The notes: a model not told the origin generated them from the sequence alone. 64,000 nucleotides of DNA from Radicibacter daui (GCA_030657355.1 CP131056.1:1880501-1944500), one strand, 5' to 3'. Numbered from the stretch's first letter, positions 49,414-59,002 are shown. Numbers and translations: made by a program.

Positions 49414-51516
49414 GTGGGTAATGCCGCCGCCGCCCCGCAGCCAGTTGTCCGAAGCCCGGCGCCCGCCCTTGCGCTGGCGGTGGCTGTTCTCATCTACGCG
49501 CTGATTGCCGATCCGGTGCCGCAAGCGCCGGGCGGACCGGAGCTGGCGATGGCGGCGGCGCTGCTGATGGCAACCGGCATCAGCCGGCCACTCGGCCTTG
49601 TGACCGGCACCCTCTGGAATGACGGGCGGTGGCAAGGGCCGTCGGTCGTTGCCTTTTTTATCCTGCTTCTTGCGCCGTCAGCGGTGGCGCTCGCCCATGG
49701 CCGGGAGGGCGGGGAGGCGCTGCGGGATATCGTTCCGCTCTGTTTTGCTTTCCTGCCACTGTTTGTTGCCGGCCGGCTCGGTCCCCGGGCGGCCGGATGG
49801 CTTGCCCCGCTGCTGGCCGCTGCCGGTGCGGCGCTTGCCCTGCGCTACATGGCCGGCTGGGGGATGTTGCTGGCCGGGACGGGCGCGACGATACCCCTGA
49901 CGCTCGGGGCGCTGGTGCCGCTGGTGCCCTTTGCCGGCATATGGGCTTTCGGGCGCCTTATGGACCGGGAGGCGGTGCCGCCCTTGCTGTGGCTGCTGTT
50001 GCCGGGGGTGGTGCTGGCCGTCAATGCTGCGCTGTTGTTCTCCGGCCAGCGTGCCGGGCTGGCACTGGTGCTGGCCGCCGAGGTGTTGCTGTGGCTCGGC
50101 GGGCTGCGCCGCCGGCCCTTGCGCGCCTTGTTGCTGGCGCTCCTCTTCGGTGCCTGCCTGCTGCCCGCGGCCGGGCTCATCGAGGCGCCGGCCAGCGCGC
50201 TCCTGCGTAAATGGCTGGAAGCGGGCAGCAACAACCGGATCGCCGAATGGCATGCCGTGCTCGCCACGCTCGATACTGTCGCGGCCGGTCCGCTGGCCGG
50301 GGCGGGCTGGGGCGCGGTTTTCAACAATCCGGCAGCGGACTGGCAGCAGGTCGGGTTCGTGCATAGCGCCAGCGGCTACATGCTGCTGAAGGGCGGGGTT
50401 ATCGCGCTGGCCGCCTTCGCCCTCTATCTGGCGGCGCTGGTGCGGCAGGGGGCAGTGCTGCTTCGGCGGCAGCCGGCTCTTGCTCTGGCGATTGCTGTGC
50501 CGGTGCTGCTGTCGGTGACGCTCTATACCGGCTTCAAGACCCTCGGCTTCGGGCTTGTCCTTCTCCTTCTGGTAGAGGCTTCTGACGGAAAGACGATTTC
50601 GCCCAGCTGGCGCGAGCGGCGGCTTTTTGCTCAGCTTCAACCAGCCTTCCCGTTGCCGGGCGCTGTGATGACCCTTGCTGCTCCGCCGCTGCCGGTTTCC
50701 CCCGATGCCGCCGATCCGCTGCGCTGGCTTGCCGCACGCTGGCGGGCCGCACTGGGTCTGACGCTGGGCCTCTGGCTTCTGGCCGGGTTTACGTGGCTGC
50801 TGGTGCCGGGGCAGAAGACAGCCCGCATGGTGGTGGCCCCGGCAGAGCGCGAACTGCTGCCGGAAACACAGCCCGGGCGCAGCCTGCCGTCGCTCCTGGG
50901 CTCGATCGGCCTCGGCCTTGCGCAAAATCCGGCACCGAACTTCCAGACCTGGCGCCATCTCTTGTCTTCGCCCACGGTTGTGGCCGACTTGCCGCCAGAG
51001 CTTGCCGCGCCGCTTTTTTCCAGCCGGGCCGACTATGAGCGGGTGGCGAAGGACCCGGTTGCCATTGCCCGGCAGTTGAAACGACGGCTGGAGATCCACC
51101 CGGTTGCGGATGCGCCCTTCTACGAAGTGATCCTGCGCCACGAAGACAGCGCCTATGCCATCACGCTGATGCAGCGGCTGAGCCGGCTGGCTGACGATGC
51201 GGTGCGTGGTGCCGAGGCAGCACGCCTCAAGGGTGAGGTCGAGTTTCTGCAACGCAAGCTGGCACTAGAGCAGACGAGCCGCACGCTCGATATGCTGGGA
51301 GGGTTGTTGCAGCGTGAAGAGCAGCGGTTGTTGCTGCTGGAAGCCGGTGAGCAATTCGCCCTGCAGGTAATAGAGCCCGCCCGGGCACCGCTGAAGCCGG
51401 ACTGGCCGGATCCCTGGTGGGTTCTTGCCATCGTGGCCCTTGGGGGGCCGATGCTGGCGCTGACGGGGCTGGCGGGAGTGCAGAAGCTGCAGGCACTACG
51501 GTGGGGGCCGGCATGA
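49414..51516 (+). CDS. Fused Wzy-like polymerase/ligase and Wzz-like chain-length regulator
   Basis: Inner-membrane protein of 700 aa with two halves. Residues about 15-395 hold about eleven hydrophobic helices and an O-antigen ligase/polymerase-like core (FSGQRAGLALVLAAEVLLWL, then AGAGWGAVFNNPAADWQQVGFVHSA, then a short helix series). Residues about 440-700 look like a polysaccharide co-polymerase: a helix near 445-467, then PGQKTARMVVAPAERE, a periplasmic region, a coiled-coil (about 590-660, EGLKGEVEFLQRKLALE-like heptads) and a closing helix near 673-693. The start is a GTG. It overlaps the GT2 gene (ATGA). It would assemble and set the length of a surface polysaccharide. The assignment of the first half is by topology and weak motifs. 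Confidence 0.72.
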   Translation: MGNAAAAPQPVVRSPAPALALAVAVLIYALIADPVPQAPGGPELAMAAALLMATGISRPLGLVTGTLWNDGRWQGPSVVAFFILLLAPSAVALAHGREGGEALRDIVPLCFAFLPLFVAGRLGPRAAGWLAPLLAAAGAALALRYMAGWGMLLAGTGATIPLTLGALVPLVPFAGIWAFGRLMDREAVPPLLWLLLPGVVLAVNAALLFSGQRAGLALVLAAEVLLWLGGLRRRPLRALLLALLFGACLLPAAGLIEAPASALLRKWLEAGSNNRIAEWHAVLATLDTVAAGPLAGAGWGAVFNNPAADWQQVGFVHSASGYMLLKGGVIALAAFALYLAALVRQGAVLLRRQPALALAIAVPVLLSVTLYTGFKTLGFGLVLLLLVEASDGKTISPSWRERRLFAQLQPAFPLPGAVMTLAAPPLPVSPDAADPLRWLAARWRAALGLTLGLWLLAGFTWLLVPGQKTARMVVAPAERELLPETQPGRSLPSLLGSIGLGLAQNPAPNFQTWRHLLSSPTVVADLPPELAAPLFSSRADYERVAKDPVAIARQLKRRLEIHPVADAPFYEVILRHEDSAYAITLMQRLSRLADDAVRGAEAARLKGEVEFLQRKLALEQTSRTLDMLGGLLQREEQRLLLLEAGEQFALQVIEPARAPLKPDWPDPWWVLAIVALGGPMLALTGLAGVQKLQALRWGPA

Positions 51517-52466
51517 AAGGGCGCGGACGCAGGATCAAGGCGCCGCTGCCGGTCGCCGGCAGTCCTGGCACCGGCATCGTGGGCCCCGACATCGTGGTGA
51601 TGACCCGCAACAGTGCCGCGGTACTGGAAGAATGTCTTGCCAGCGTGAGCGGCCTCGGCCCGGTCTGGGTGGTCGATAGCGCCAGCACGGACGACACCGC
51701 CGGCATTGCCGCCCGGCATGGGGCGCAGCTCATCCCGTTCCGGTGGAACGGGCAGTACCCGAAGAAAAAACAATGGTGCCTTGAAAACCTGCCCTTCATC
51801 GGACGCTGGGTGCTGTTTCTCGACAGCGACGAACGGCTGACACCGGGAATATCGCAGGCCATCCGGGACGTGCTGGCGGCGCCGTTACCGGGTGTGGCGG
51901 CCTATTACCTGCGCGCCGAGCCGGTGTTTGTCGGCCAGCGCCTGCGCCACGGGCGCCAGCACGAGAAGATCGCGCTGATGGACCGGACACGCGCCTTCTT
52001 CCCGCCTTGCGGCGATATAGCGGCCGAAGTGGGCTGGGAGGTGGAGGGGCATTACCAGCCGCAACTTGAGGGGCAGACCGGACGCCTCAAGGGCAGGCTT
52101 GCCCATATTGTGGGGCCTGATCTGTCCAGCGCCTTTGCCCGCCACAATGGTTATTCGGACTGGGCGGCCGCCGCGTCGGTGGGCCGGCAGATGCCTGCCC
52201 TGCGGCAGGGAGAGCCGTGGCGGCGCCGGTTTGCCAAGGCGGTGCTGGAGCGCTCGGGCTGTGCCCCGCTGCTGGCTTTTGCCGACAGCTACCTGCTGCG
52301 GCTTGGCTTTCTGGACGGGGCGGCGGGGCTGCATTACGCGCTCTTTCGCGGCTTTTATTACTGGCAGATCGCGCTCAAGCGCCGCGAGCGGGCATTGGCC
52401 TCTACCGAACCGGCCGGGGCGGGAGCCGTGCGCCGGGAGCAGCCGGTCAATTCGACAGGCTGTTGA
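51513..52466 (+). CDS. Family 2 glycosyltransferase (WaaE/KdtX-like)
   Basis: Sugar transferase of 317 aa. The GT2 fold is seen as DIVVMTRNSAAVLEECLASVSGLG, WVVDSASTDDTAGIAARHGA, the PKKKQWCLEN segment and the metal-binding WVLFLDSDERLTPG. Later parts (FARHNGYSDWAA and an amphipathic C-terminus) resemble WaaE-like enzymes that act on lipid-linked or core sugars at the inner membrane. The start overlaps the Wzy-Wzz stop by 4 bases; the 3' end overlaps the convergent export gene by 20 bases. Confidence 0.87.
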   Translation: MKGRGRRIKAPLPVAGSPGTGIVGPDIVVMTRNSAAVLEECLASVSGLGPVWVVDSASTDDTAGIAARHGAQLIPFRWNGQYPKKKQWCLENLPFIGRWVLFLDSDERLTPGISQAIRDVLAAPLPGVAAYYLRAEPVFVGQRLRHGRQHEKIALMDRTRAFFPPCGDIAAEVGWEVEGHYQPQLEGQTGRLKGRLAHIVGPDLSSAFARHNGYSDWAAAASVGRQMPALRQGEPWRRRFAKAVLERSGCAPLLAFADSYLLRLGFLDGAAGLHYALFRGFYYWQIALKRRERALASTEPAGAGAVRREQPVNSTGC

Positions 52467-54750
52467 GGGCGGCGGCGGTAAAGGCGATCTGGCTGACAAG
52501 GGCGGTGATGGAGCCTGCCGCCTCCAGCCAGTGGAACGGCCGCGGATCCCGGGGCACGACGATGGCGCTGCCGGGCGGCACCGGCGGATTGTCATTGGAC
52601 CATGCGCTGAGCGAGGCCGGCGCCGCCTCGCCATTGGGGCGCAGGACGAAGGTGCGGCCGCTATCCGCAACCGCCGAGGTGCCGCCGGCCAGCTCGACAT
52701 AATCGCCTGCTGTGCGCCCGGTGCGGAATTGCTGTTCGCCCGGCGCCTGCACCTCGCCCATCACGGTGACGCCATAGGCGCGGCGCGGATAGTAGATGGC
52801 ATCGCCGGGGGCAAGCAGCAGGTCCAGTTCAGGCGAGTGGCGCAGGATTTCGGGGTCGGCCTCTACTACCATGCGGCCGGTAGCACGGGTGGTGGCGATC
52901 TCGTGCAGCAGGCGGGTGAGCGCGGCGCGAGCGGTCGGGTCGGGCGCGTCCCTGCCGTCTTCCGGCAAGGCAAGGATACGGGCGATCTCGCCGGTAGCGC
53001 CGTCGAGCGTCATCTGTTCCCGCCGGGCGATGCTCTGGCGGCGGAAGATGGCGCCATAGGCATAGGCCTCCGGCGCCAGCCCGCCGGCACGGGCGATGAG
53101 GGAGGAGAGGGTTTCGCCGGGCAGCAGATCATACCGCCCCGGCCGCAGCACCGCACCGCTGACGGTCAGTGCGGCGGCGGTAACTTCCGCCCGGCGCTGC
53201 GGGATGGTGACGAAGGCACCGGGGGCCACCGGCAGGGCAAGCGTGGCGGCAAGCATCGGTTCGGCATCGAACCCGGGGGCCTGTGACAGGCCGGGAGGCA
53301 CCGGGACATCCGGCAGTCGGACTTCCGCCAGCGCCACCACCGCGCGTTCTGCCGTGCCGCCGGAAGCGGCGAGCAGATCGGCAAGGGGAATATCTCTGGC
53401 AAGGGGATAGAGTCCCGGCTGGTTGACGGCACCCTGCAGCGTAACGGCAGCCCCGCGCAGGGCGGCGATCATCGCGGCATCCAGGGCCGGCGCTATTTCT
53501 GCTGCCTCCGGGACTGTCGTAGGCGGGACGGCATCCGTCGGCGGAGCCAGAGCGGAAAAATCGGCCGGCCGGAACAATCTTACCCGGTCGCCGCTGCCAA
53601 GCGGCAGATCCTGTTGGCCGGCGAGCACGGCCCGGGGGGAGAAGGCGATCAGCATCTTTTCAAGGCGGCTGCGGTCGTAATGCTCGACAAGACCGTAGAA
53701 CGGCCAGACGTTCTGCCGCAGTTCCTCGCCGTGGGCCAGCAGGTCGGCCAGCGTGCCGGTCCGGCCAAGTGCGCGGCGGCCGGGATTATAGACCGGCCCT
53801 TCCAGCAGCACCGAGTTCTGCTCGGCGCCGGACGAGGGCCGCAGGAACAGGATATCGTCGGCGGAAACGGTGTCCTGCGGGTTGGCAGGGCTGCGCTTCC
53901 AGCCGCCGCCGGCCGCCGGTTGCAGGCGCTCCAGCCCCGCGTCTGCCGCCGCTGCGCCGGAAAGGGGGCCGCCAGCCAGACGGATCACGTCACGCACGGT
54001 GGCGCGGCCGGAAGGGGGCAGCTCATAAAGGCCGGGCGACCGCACGGCGCCGGCAATGCCGGTGACGGCGCCGAGGGGCGGCACGGTGATGATGTCCCCT
54101 TCGGCAAGGGCCGCGGCAGGCAAAGGGGCAAGGCCGAGCAGGCCGGGCACGAAATCAAAAACCTCGCGCTGGCCGGCCCGTTGCAGGGTGACGGCACGCA
54201 GGCTGCCAAGAGCGCTGACACCGCCAGCCGCAGCAAGGGCATCGATGAGCAAGGCGCCCTGCGGCAAGGCGAGATGGCCGGGCCGGGGTACCGCGCCGCC
54301 GATACTGACCGTGAGCGGCTCCGGCGTCGCAAGGGCGAGATAGCTGCGGGTGGTATAACCCTGGCGGGTGAGGGCACCCTCGATCTCGGCAGCCACATCG
54401 GCAAGCGTGCGTCCGCTGGCAGTTACCGGCGGCAGGTCGGAGACGAGCAGACGGCCGGCACTGTCGACCCGCAATTCCTCATGCCGGTTGGGATTGCCGC
54501 GCAGATCGAGCGAGACATGGTCGCCCGGCGCCAGCAGGTGGCCCGCATCGGCAGCGCTGGGGCCGGTAAGAACCGGTGAGCTCTCCGTCAGCCGGGGGCG
54601 CAGGGTCAGGGCTTCCCCGGCGGCGGCCGAGAAGTGGCTTTCAAGACTGGTGGCAGAGGAGGGGAACGGCGCCTCCGCGGCCGCCGGCAACGGCGCTGCA
54701 AGCCATCCGGCCAGCACCACAAGAGGGAATAAAATGCGACGCCATGCTCT
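52447..54750 (-). CDS. SLBB-repeat polysaccharide export protein (Wza-like OPX)
   Basis: Large export protein of 767 aa. A signal peptide (about 1-26) is followed by a Poly_export domain (HLLAPGDHVSLDLRG, then LRVDSAGRLLVSDLPPV) and at least five SLBB-type repeats. These are recognisable by V-x-GAV-x-RPG-x-Y/L segments (IGGAVPRPGHLAL, IAGAVRSPGLYEL, LQGAVNQPGLYPL, VSGAVLRPGRYDL, MGEVQAPGEQQF). A hydrophobic helix near the C-terminus could anchor it in a membrane. No lipobox Cys is seen. It is nearly double the length of E. coli Wza. It converges on the GT2 gene and probably exports the polymer made by its neighbours. Confidence 0.87.
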   Translation of the reverse strand, partial: RAWRRILFPLVVLAGWLAAPLPAAAEAPFPSSATSLESHFSAAAGEALTLRPRLTESSPVLTGPSAADAGHLLAPGDHVSLDLRGNPNRHEELRVDSAGRLLVSDLPPVTASGRTLADVAAEIEGALTRQGYTTRSYLALATPEPLTVSIGGAVPRPGHLALPQGALLIDALAAAGGVSALGSLRAVTLQRAGQREVFDFVPGLLGLAPLPAAALAEGDIITVPPLGAVTGIAGAVRSPGLYELPPSGRATVRDVIRLAGGPLSGAAAADAGLERLQPAAGGGWKRSPANPQDTVSADDILFLRPSSGAEQNSVLLEGPVYNPGRRALGRTGTLADLLAHGEELRQNVWPFYGLVEHYDRSRLEKMLIAFSPRAVLAGQQDLPLGSGDRVRLFRPADFSALAPPTDAVPPTTVPEAAEIAPALDAAMIAALRGAAVTLQGAVNQPGLYPLARDIPLADLLAASGGTAERAVVALAEVRLPDVPVPPGLSQAPGFDAEPMLAATLALPVAPGAFVTIPQRRAEVTAAALTVSGAVLRPGRYDLLPGETLSSLIARAGGLAPEAYAYGAIFRRQSIARREQMTLDGATGEIARILALPEDGRDAPDPTARAALTRLLHEIATTRATGRMVVEADPEILRHSPELDLLLAPGDAIYYPRRAYGVTVMGEVQAPGEQQFRTGRTAGDYVELAGGTSAVADSGRTFVLRPNGEAAPASLSAWSNDNPPVPPGSAIVVPRDPRPFHWLEAAGSITALVSQIAFTAAALNSLSN

Positions 54751-54798
54751 CATAGATGGTGAGCATGGCAGCATCGCCCCGGATCGGCAATTGCTGGC

Positions 54799-55830
54799 TT
54801 AGCCGCCGGCGATCTCCCGCTGCCAGACCTCGCCGGGCAGCGCGGGGATGAAGCGCTGTCCGTCTGCCGCAAGTGCCTCGGCATGGCCCGCCAAAGCCTC
54901 GGCGGGGTCGTGGGCGCCTTCGTCGCTGAGGCGGAAGGTGCCCCAGTGGTAGCCGAGTGCAACGGGGCTGCCGAGCAGCTTCAGCGCTTCCACCGCATCG
55001 GCCGGGTTCATATGGCTGTCGCGCATGAACCAGCGCGGTTCATAGGCGCCGATGGGCAGCAGCGCGATATCGGGTACGCCGTGGCGCTGGCGGGCGTCGG
55101 TGAAATGGTGGCCGCCGGCAAAACCGGTATCCCCGGCGAAATAGACCGAACCGCCAGCGCTTTTGAGCATAAAGGCGCCCCAGAGCGCATGGTTGCGGTC
55201 GCGCGTGCCGCGAGCAGACCAGTGATGGGCGGGTTCGAGGAAGGCGGTGACTGCGCCGAGATCGAAGGCCTCGCCCCAGTCTGCCGTGCGGACTTCCACC
55301 TCCGGCGCTTTGGCCGCGATGATGCCGTCATTGCCAAGCGGAGTCAGAACGGGAGCCCGGTGGCGCTGCCACAGGCGTTTTAGCGTGGCGATGTCGAGAT
55401 GATCGTAATGGCCGTGGGAAAGCAGGATGCCGTCCAGCGGCGGCAGATCGTCGAAGGCGATACCGGGTGCATTGTATCGGCTGGGGCCGAGACGCTCGAA
55501 GGGGCTGGCGCGATGCGACCAGACCGGATCGGTCAGCAGGTTGAGCCCGCCAGCCTGAATGAGAAAGCTGGCATGGCCGGCAAAGCTGACGCGCAGGGCC
55601 CCCGGTGCGAGGCGTTGCGGCGGAAGATCGGGCGCATGCGGGCTTGGCACGGCGACTGGCCACTTGCGGGCGCCGCCCTTGAGTTTCCAGCGCAATACGG
55701 CACCGAGGCCGTGCGGGGCGGAGCCCCCGGGGTTGAAGAAACGCTCGCCGTCGAAATGGTCGCTGGGCGGACCGGAATAATAGCGGTTACGGGATTTGCC
55801 GGAGATTGGACCGGAGGAGGAGCGCGTCAC
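54799..55830 (-). CDS. NAPE-PLD/UlaG-like metallo-beta-lactamase hydrolase
   Basis: MBL-fold protein of about 343 aa. It has the family N-terminus YYSGPPSDHFDGERFFNPGG, the metal motif LLSHGHYDHLD, FAGDTGF (Asp ligand) and the C-terminal GYHWGTFRLSDE. This branch includes N-acyl-phosphatidylethanolamine phospholipase D, suggesting a membrane lipid substrate, but that is inferred. The start is uncertain: a GTG at 55830 or a TTG at 55896, both without clear ribosome sites. Confidence 0.85.
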   Translation of the reverse strand: MTRSSSGPISGKSRNRYYSGPPSDHFDGERFFNPGGSAPHGLGAVLRWKLKGGARKWPVAVPSPHAPDLPPQRLAPGALRVSFAGHASFLIQAGGLNLLTDPVWSHRASPFERLGPSRYNAPGIAFDDLPPLDGILLSHGHYDHLDIATLKRLWQRHRAPVLTPLGNDGIIAAKAPEVEVRTADWGEAFDLGAVTAFLEPAHHWSARGTRDRNHALWGAFMLKSAGGSVYFAGDTGFAGGHHFTDARQRHGVPDIALLPIGAYEPRWFMRDSHMNPADAVEALKLLGSPVALGYHWGTFRLSDEGAHDPAEALAGHAEALAADGQRFIPALPGEVWQREIAGG

Positions 55831-55931
55831 GCCAGTATCGCCGCAGGGCTGTTGCCGGGAACTGCATAATTGAGGGTGCAGGCCGCCCGAGTGCAAGCGG
55901 CCCGCTTCACAGTTCCGGTAAAAGCAGTGCT

Positions 55932-56819
55932 TCAGCGGGCGGCGCTGTGCCGGGTCTCGCCGTCCAGCGTCAGCAGCGCGCCATAAAGCTCCGGCCGGCG
56001 GTCGCGGAAGAGGCCCCAGCTTGCCCGCGCGGCGGCAATGGCCTTGAGGTCAAACTTGTGGGTGAGGACGGCATCGCCGCTTTTGGCGGCCTGCTCGCGC
56101 AGCTCGCCCTGCGGCCCGGCGATGAAGGAGGAGCCGTAGAAGGTAAGCGTGCAGCCTTCCCCTTCTTCCACGCCATAGCGATTGCTGGCCACCAGCGGCA
56201 TCAGGTTGGCGCCGGCATGGCCCTGCATCACCCGGGTCCAGTGCTCCTGCGAGTTGATGCTGGCATCCTGCGGCTCGGAGCCGATGGCGGTGGGGTAGAA
56301 CAGGATCTCGGCGCCCTTGAGGGCCATCGAGCGGGCGCATTCCGGGAACCACTGGTCCCAGCAGATGGCGCAGCCGATTGTCGCATAGGCAGTTTCCACC
56401 GCCATGAAGCCGGTATCGCCGGGGCTGAAATAATATTTCTCGGTGTAACCCGGGCCGTCGGGGATGTGAGACTTGCGGTAGAGCGAGCGCACGCTGCCGT
56501 CGGCATCGACGATGGCGAGGGAGTTGAAGAAGGCCTTGCCGGCGGCTTCGAAGAAGCTGACCGGCAGCACCACGCCCAGTTCGCGCGCTACGGACTGGAA
56601 ACGCGCGATGACAGGGTTGTCCTGGAACGGGGCAGCCAGCGCAAAATGCTTCTGCAGCTGGTCCTTGCAGAAATAGGGTGCCTCGAACAGTTCGGGCAGC
56701 AGGATGATTTGCGCGCCCTGTGCGGCAGCGGCGCGGACCATCTCTTCGGCCTTGTCCAGATTGGCCTTGCGGTCCCAGCTGCAGGAGAACTGGGTGGCGG
56801 CGAGCGTTACCTCGGTCAT
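55932..56819 (-). CDS. aguB: N-carbamoylputrescine amidase (nitrilase superfamily)
   Basis: Carbon-nitrogen hydrolase of 295 aa. The catalytic triad is E43 (LLPELFEAPYF), K116 (YRKSHIPDGPGY) and C153 (ICWDQWFPE). The sequence around each matches AguB, which converts N-carbamoylputrescine to putrescine in the arginine decarboxylase route. No agmatine deiminase (aguA) gene is beside it. The ATG at 56819 gives the standard N-terminus; the open frame extends upstream without family resemblance. Confidence 0.9.
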   Translation of the reverse strand: MTEVTLAATQFSCSWDRKANLDKAEEMVRAAAAQGAQIILLPELFEAPYFCKDQLQKHFALAAPFQDNPVIARFQSVARELGVVLPVSFFEAAGKAFFNSLAIVDADGSVRSLYRKSHIPDGPGYTEKYYFSPGDTGFMAVETAYATIGCAICWDQWFPECARSMALKGAEILFYPTAIGSEPQDASINSQEHWTRVMQGHAGANLMPLVASNRYGVEEGEGCTLTFYGSSFIAGPQGELREQAAKSGDAVLTHKFDLKAIAAARASWGLFRDRRPELYGALLTLDGETRHSAAR

Positions 56820-57187
56820 CAGAAAAAGCTCCAAAGTCGGGAGGCACGGGAAAATTCGGCGCCACCTTTGGCACAATGGCGGCCAAAGGCAAGGGTGCAA
56901 CTGCTGCGCCGCTGACACTGGCGGTTGTCGTGCCGCTCCCCGGGGACGGGCGTGTGCCCCAGTATGCTGCACCTGCACGCAAGGAAAGTTCGTTAAACGG
57001 CCTTACGGGAAAGGGAATGGTGGTTTTTTGCTGCTCTTTGCGCCACAAAGGACGGATATCAGGCGGGCATGCCCTTGAAGGCCGGAGATGGTTCCAGCCG
57101 GGTGGTGCCCCGTGAGGCAGTGGCCGGCCCGTCAGGGGATGGCCTGCCGGCAAGGCCGGCCGAGTTGGGGTTGGGGAGCTATTTACG
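56820..57187. other. 368-base divergent gap between aguB and the MarR gene
   Basis: No gene or RNA recognised. It contains a GC-rich stretch with repeated GGCCGGCC near 57122-57161 and a possible hairpin GCCGG-N5-CCGGC (57146-57160). Promoters for both flanking genes are expected here but none stands out. Confidence 0.5.
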
Positions 57188-57706
57188 ATGACCTTAGAAA
57201 AGGTCGAACTGCCGGTCTCGGCCGGGGAGATGGCCGCTGGCGAAGGCGATGCCGGCCTTATCGGTTATCTTGTGCGGGACGTGCACCGGGCTTTTACCCG
57301 TAGCCTTCAGGACCGCATCTCCCTGCATGGCGTAACCATGGGGCAGTGGTTCTTCCTGCGTGCTCTCTGGGAAGAGGACGGGCTCACCCAGCGCGAGCTT
57401 TCCCAGCGCGTGGGTATGATGGAGCCGACGACCGTCACCGCGCTCAACAGCATGGAGCGGCGCGGGCTCGTGGAGCGCGTGCGCAACAAGACCGACCGTC
57501 GCAAGGTCAATATCTTTCTGACCGAAAAGGGGCGGCGCCTGGAAGAGGTGCTGCAGCCGGCGGCCCGCCAGGTCAATCTTGATGCCGTGCGCGGTATGGC
57601 GCCCGAAGCGGTGCAACTGGTGATGGGCGCGCTGAGCGCCATGCTCGCCAACCTTGCCCCGGATGATGACGAGGGCGGTTATGCCCTCGAGGACGAGGCG
57701 GGCTGA
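57188..57706 (+). CDS. MarR-family transcriptional regulator
   Basis: Winged-helix regulator of 172 aa. The DNA-binding part is LTQRELSQRVGMMEPTTVTALNSMERRGLVERVRNKTDRRKVNIFLTEKG, with the MarR wing DRR sequence; dimerisation helices lie at either end. The ATG follows GGGGAG. The target is unknown; the divergent aguB gene or itself are candidates. The acidic C-terminal tail (DDDEGG) is a minor oddity. Confidence 0.88.
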   Translation: MTLEKVELPVSAGEMAAGEGDAGLIGYLVRDVHRAFTRSLQDRISLHGVTMGQWFFLRALWEEDGLTQRELSQRVGMMEPTTVTALNSMERRGLVERVRNKTDRRKVNIFLTEKGRRLEEVLQPAARQVNLDAVRGMAPEAVQLVMGALSAMLANLAPDDDEGGYALEDEAG

Positions 57707-57805
57707 GGCCGACCGGATAACCCACTGCATGTGTCTTGCGCGAGGGGCGGTGGCTGCCGCACAGTCCCCCTCACGCGATTTCCACGCCTTCAAGGAGTGT
57801 TCCTC

Positions 57806-58540
57806 ATGGACAAGGGGTCCAGCCATATCGTCACGCGCTTCGATGACGAGCTGCGCCGGCTTTCCGCGCAGATCGCCGAGATGGGCGGGCTTGTCGAGGA
57901 ACAGCTGCTGATGGCGGTCAACGCGCTGTCACGGCAAGATTTGACGCTTGCCGAGAAGGTGATCGCCTCGGACAAGCGTGTGGACCTGCTGCAGCAGGAA
58001 CTGGAAGAAGGCGTGGTGCGCATGCTCGCCCTGCGCCAGCCGATGGCGAAGGACCTGCGCGAGATAGTCTGCGCGCTTAAGGTGGCGCACAATCTGGAAC
58101 GCATGGGCGATTTTGCCCGCAATACCGCCAAGCGCGCCATCACCCTGTCGCAGGTCGAGTTCCAGGGCCCGGTCTCCACCATCAATGCGCTCGGCCGCAT
58201 GGTGAGCGAGATGGTGCGCGATGTGGTGGAGGCCTATCTGGAGCAGGATCTGGAGCGGGCAAGACTGGTGCGCGAGCGCGACGAGGATGTCGATGCCTTC
58301 CATAGCGGCATCTTCCGCGAACTTCTGACCTACATGATGGAATCGCCGCGCAACATCACCGGCTGCACCCATCTGATGTTCATCGCCAAGAATCTGGAGC
58401 GGGTGGGCGACCACGCAACCAACATGGCCGAGGCACTGCATTTCCTCGTGACCGGCAAGCCCATCGATACCGAGCGCAGCAAGGCCGACAACAGCTCTCT
58501 GGAAACGGCGGCCGATCTTGCGCCGCGCAAGGATGATTGA
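57806..58540 (+). CDS. phoU: Phosphate signalling protein PhoU
   Basis: PhoU protein of 244 aa made of two three-helix bundles, a negative modulator of PhoR-PhoB signalling and phosphate uptake. The two metal-binding motifs are seen as NLERMGDFARN (about 94-104) and NLERVGDHATN (about 194-204). The ATG at 57806 follows AAGGAGTG. Unusually, it is not next to pstSCAB or phoB in this window. Confidence 0.95.
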   Translation: MDKGSSHIVTRFDDELRRLSAQIAEMGGLVEEQLLMAVNALSRQDLTLAEKVIASDKRVDLLQQELEEGVVRMLALRQPMAKDLREIVCALKVAHNLERMGDFARNTAKRAITLSQVEFQGPVSTINALGRMVSEMVRDVVEAYLEQDLERARLVRERDEDVDAFHSGIFRELLTYMMESPRNITGCTHLMFIAKNLERVGDHATNMAEALHFLVTGKPIDTERSKADNSSLETAADLAPRKDD

Positions 58541-58545
58541 CCGAC

Positions 58546-58983
58546 ATGGCAAAGACGGCGGACGGCCTCAACATCATCTTTGTCTTCGGCACGCTGAAGC
58601 GGGGATTTGCCAATCATGACGAGGGCATGAAGGGCCAGCTTTACCTGGGCGAGGCTGAAACCCTGGAGGCCTGGCCGATGCTGGTGGCCGGGCAATGGTT
58701 CTCCCCGGTGATGATCCCGGAAAAGGGTATCGGCCACCGGGTGAAGGGCGAGCTTTATGCCGTCAATGACGCGGCGCTCGCCGAACTCGACCGGATCGAA
58801 TCCGTGCATCTGCCGGATGGTTATCGCCGCTACACCATCGCAGTTGAGTATCTCGACGGGCGCGGCGAGGCCGAGGCCTTCGTCTATATGAAGGACCGCA
58901 GCCTCGTGAAGATCACCCATTCCGAGCCGATGGCGGACTATCAGGACCGGCGCTACGTGCACAAGTCGCAGCGTCCGGCCTGA
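58546..58983 (+). CDS. Gamma-glutamylcyclotransferase-like (AIG2 family) protein
   Basis: Protein of 145 aa with the GGCT/AIG2 fold. The N-terminal substrate loop is seen as IIFVFGTLKRGFANHD, the usual YGTL being FGTL. LYAVNDAALAELDRIES includes the family acidic residue. Members cleave gamma-glutamyl amines or act as damage-repair cyclotransferases. The ATG is 6 bases after phoU; an in-frame TTG at 58537, closer to the AAGGA, would add three residues. Confidence 0.85.
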   Translation: MAKTADGLNIIFVFGTLKRGFANHDEGMKGQLYLGEAETLEAWPMLVAGQWFSPVMIPEKGIGHRVKGELYAVNDAALAELDRIESVHLPDGYRRYTIAVEYLDGRGEAEAFVYMKDRSLVKITHSEPMADYQDRRYVHKSQRPA

Positions 58984-59002
58984 CCCTCCGCAGGAGGCGG
59001 CC

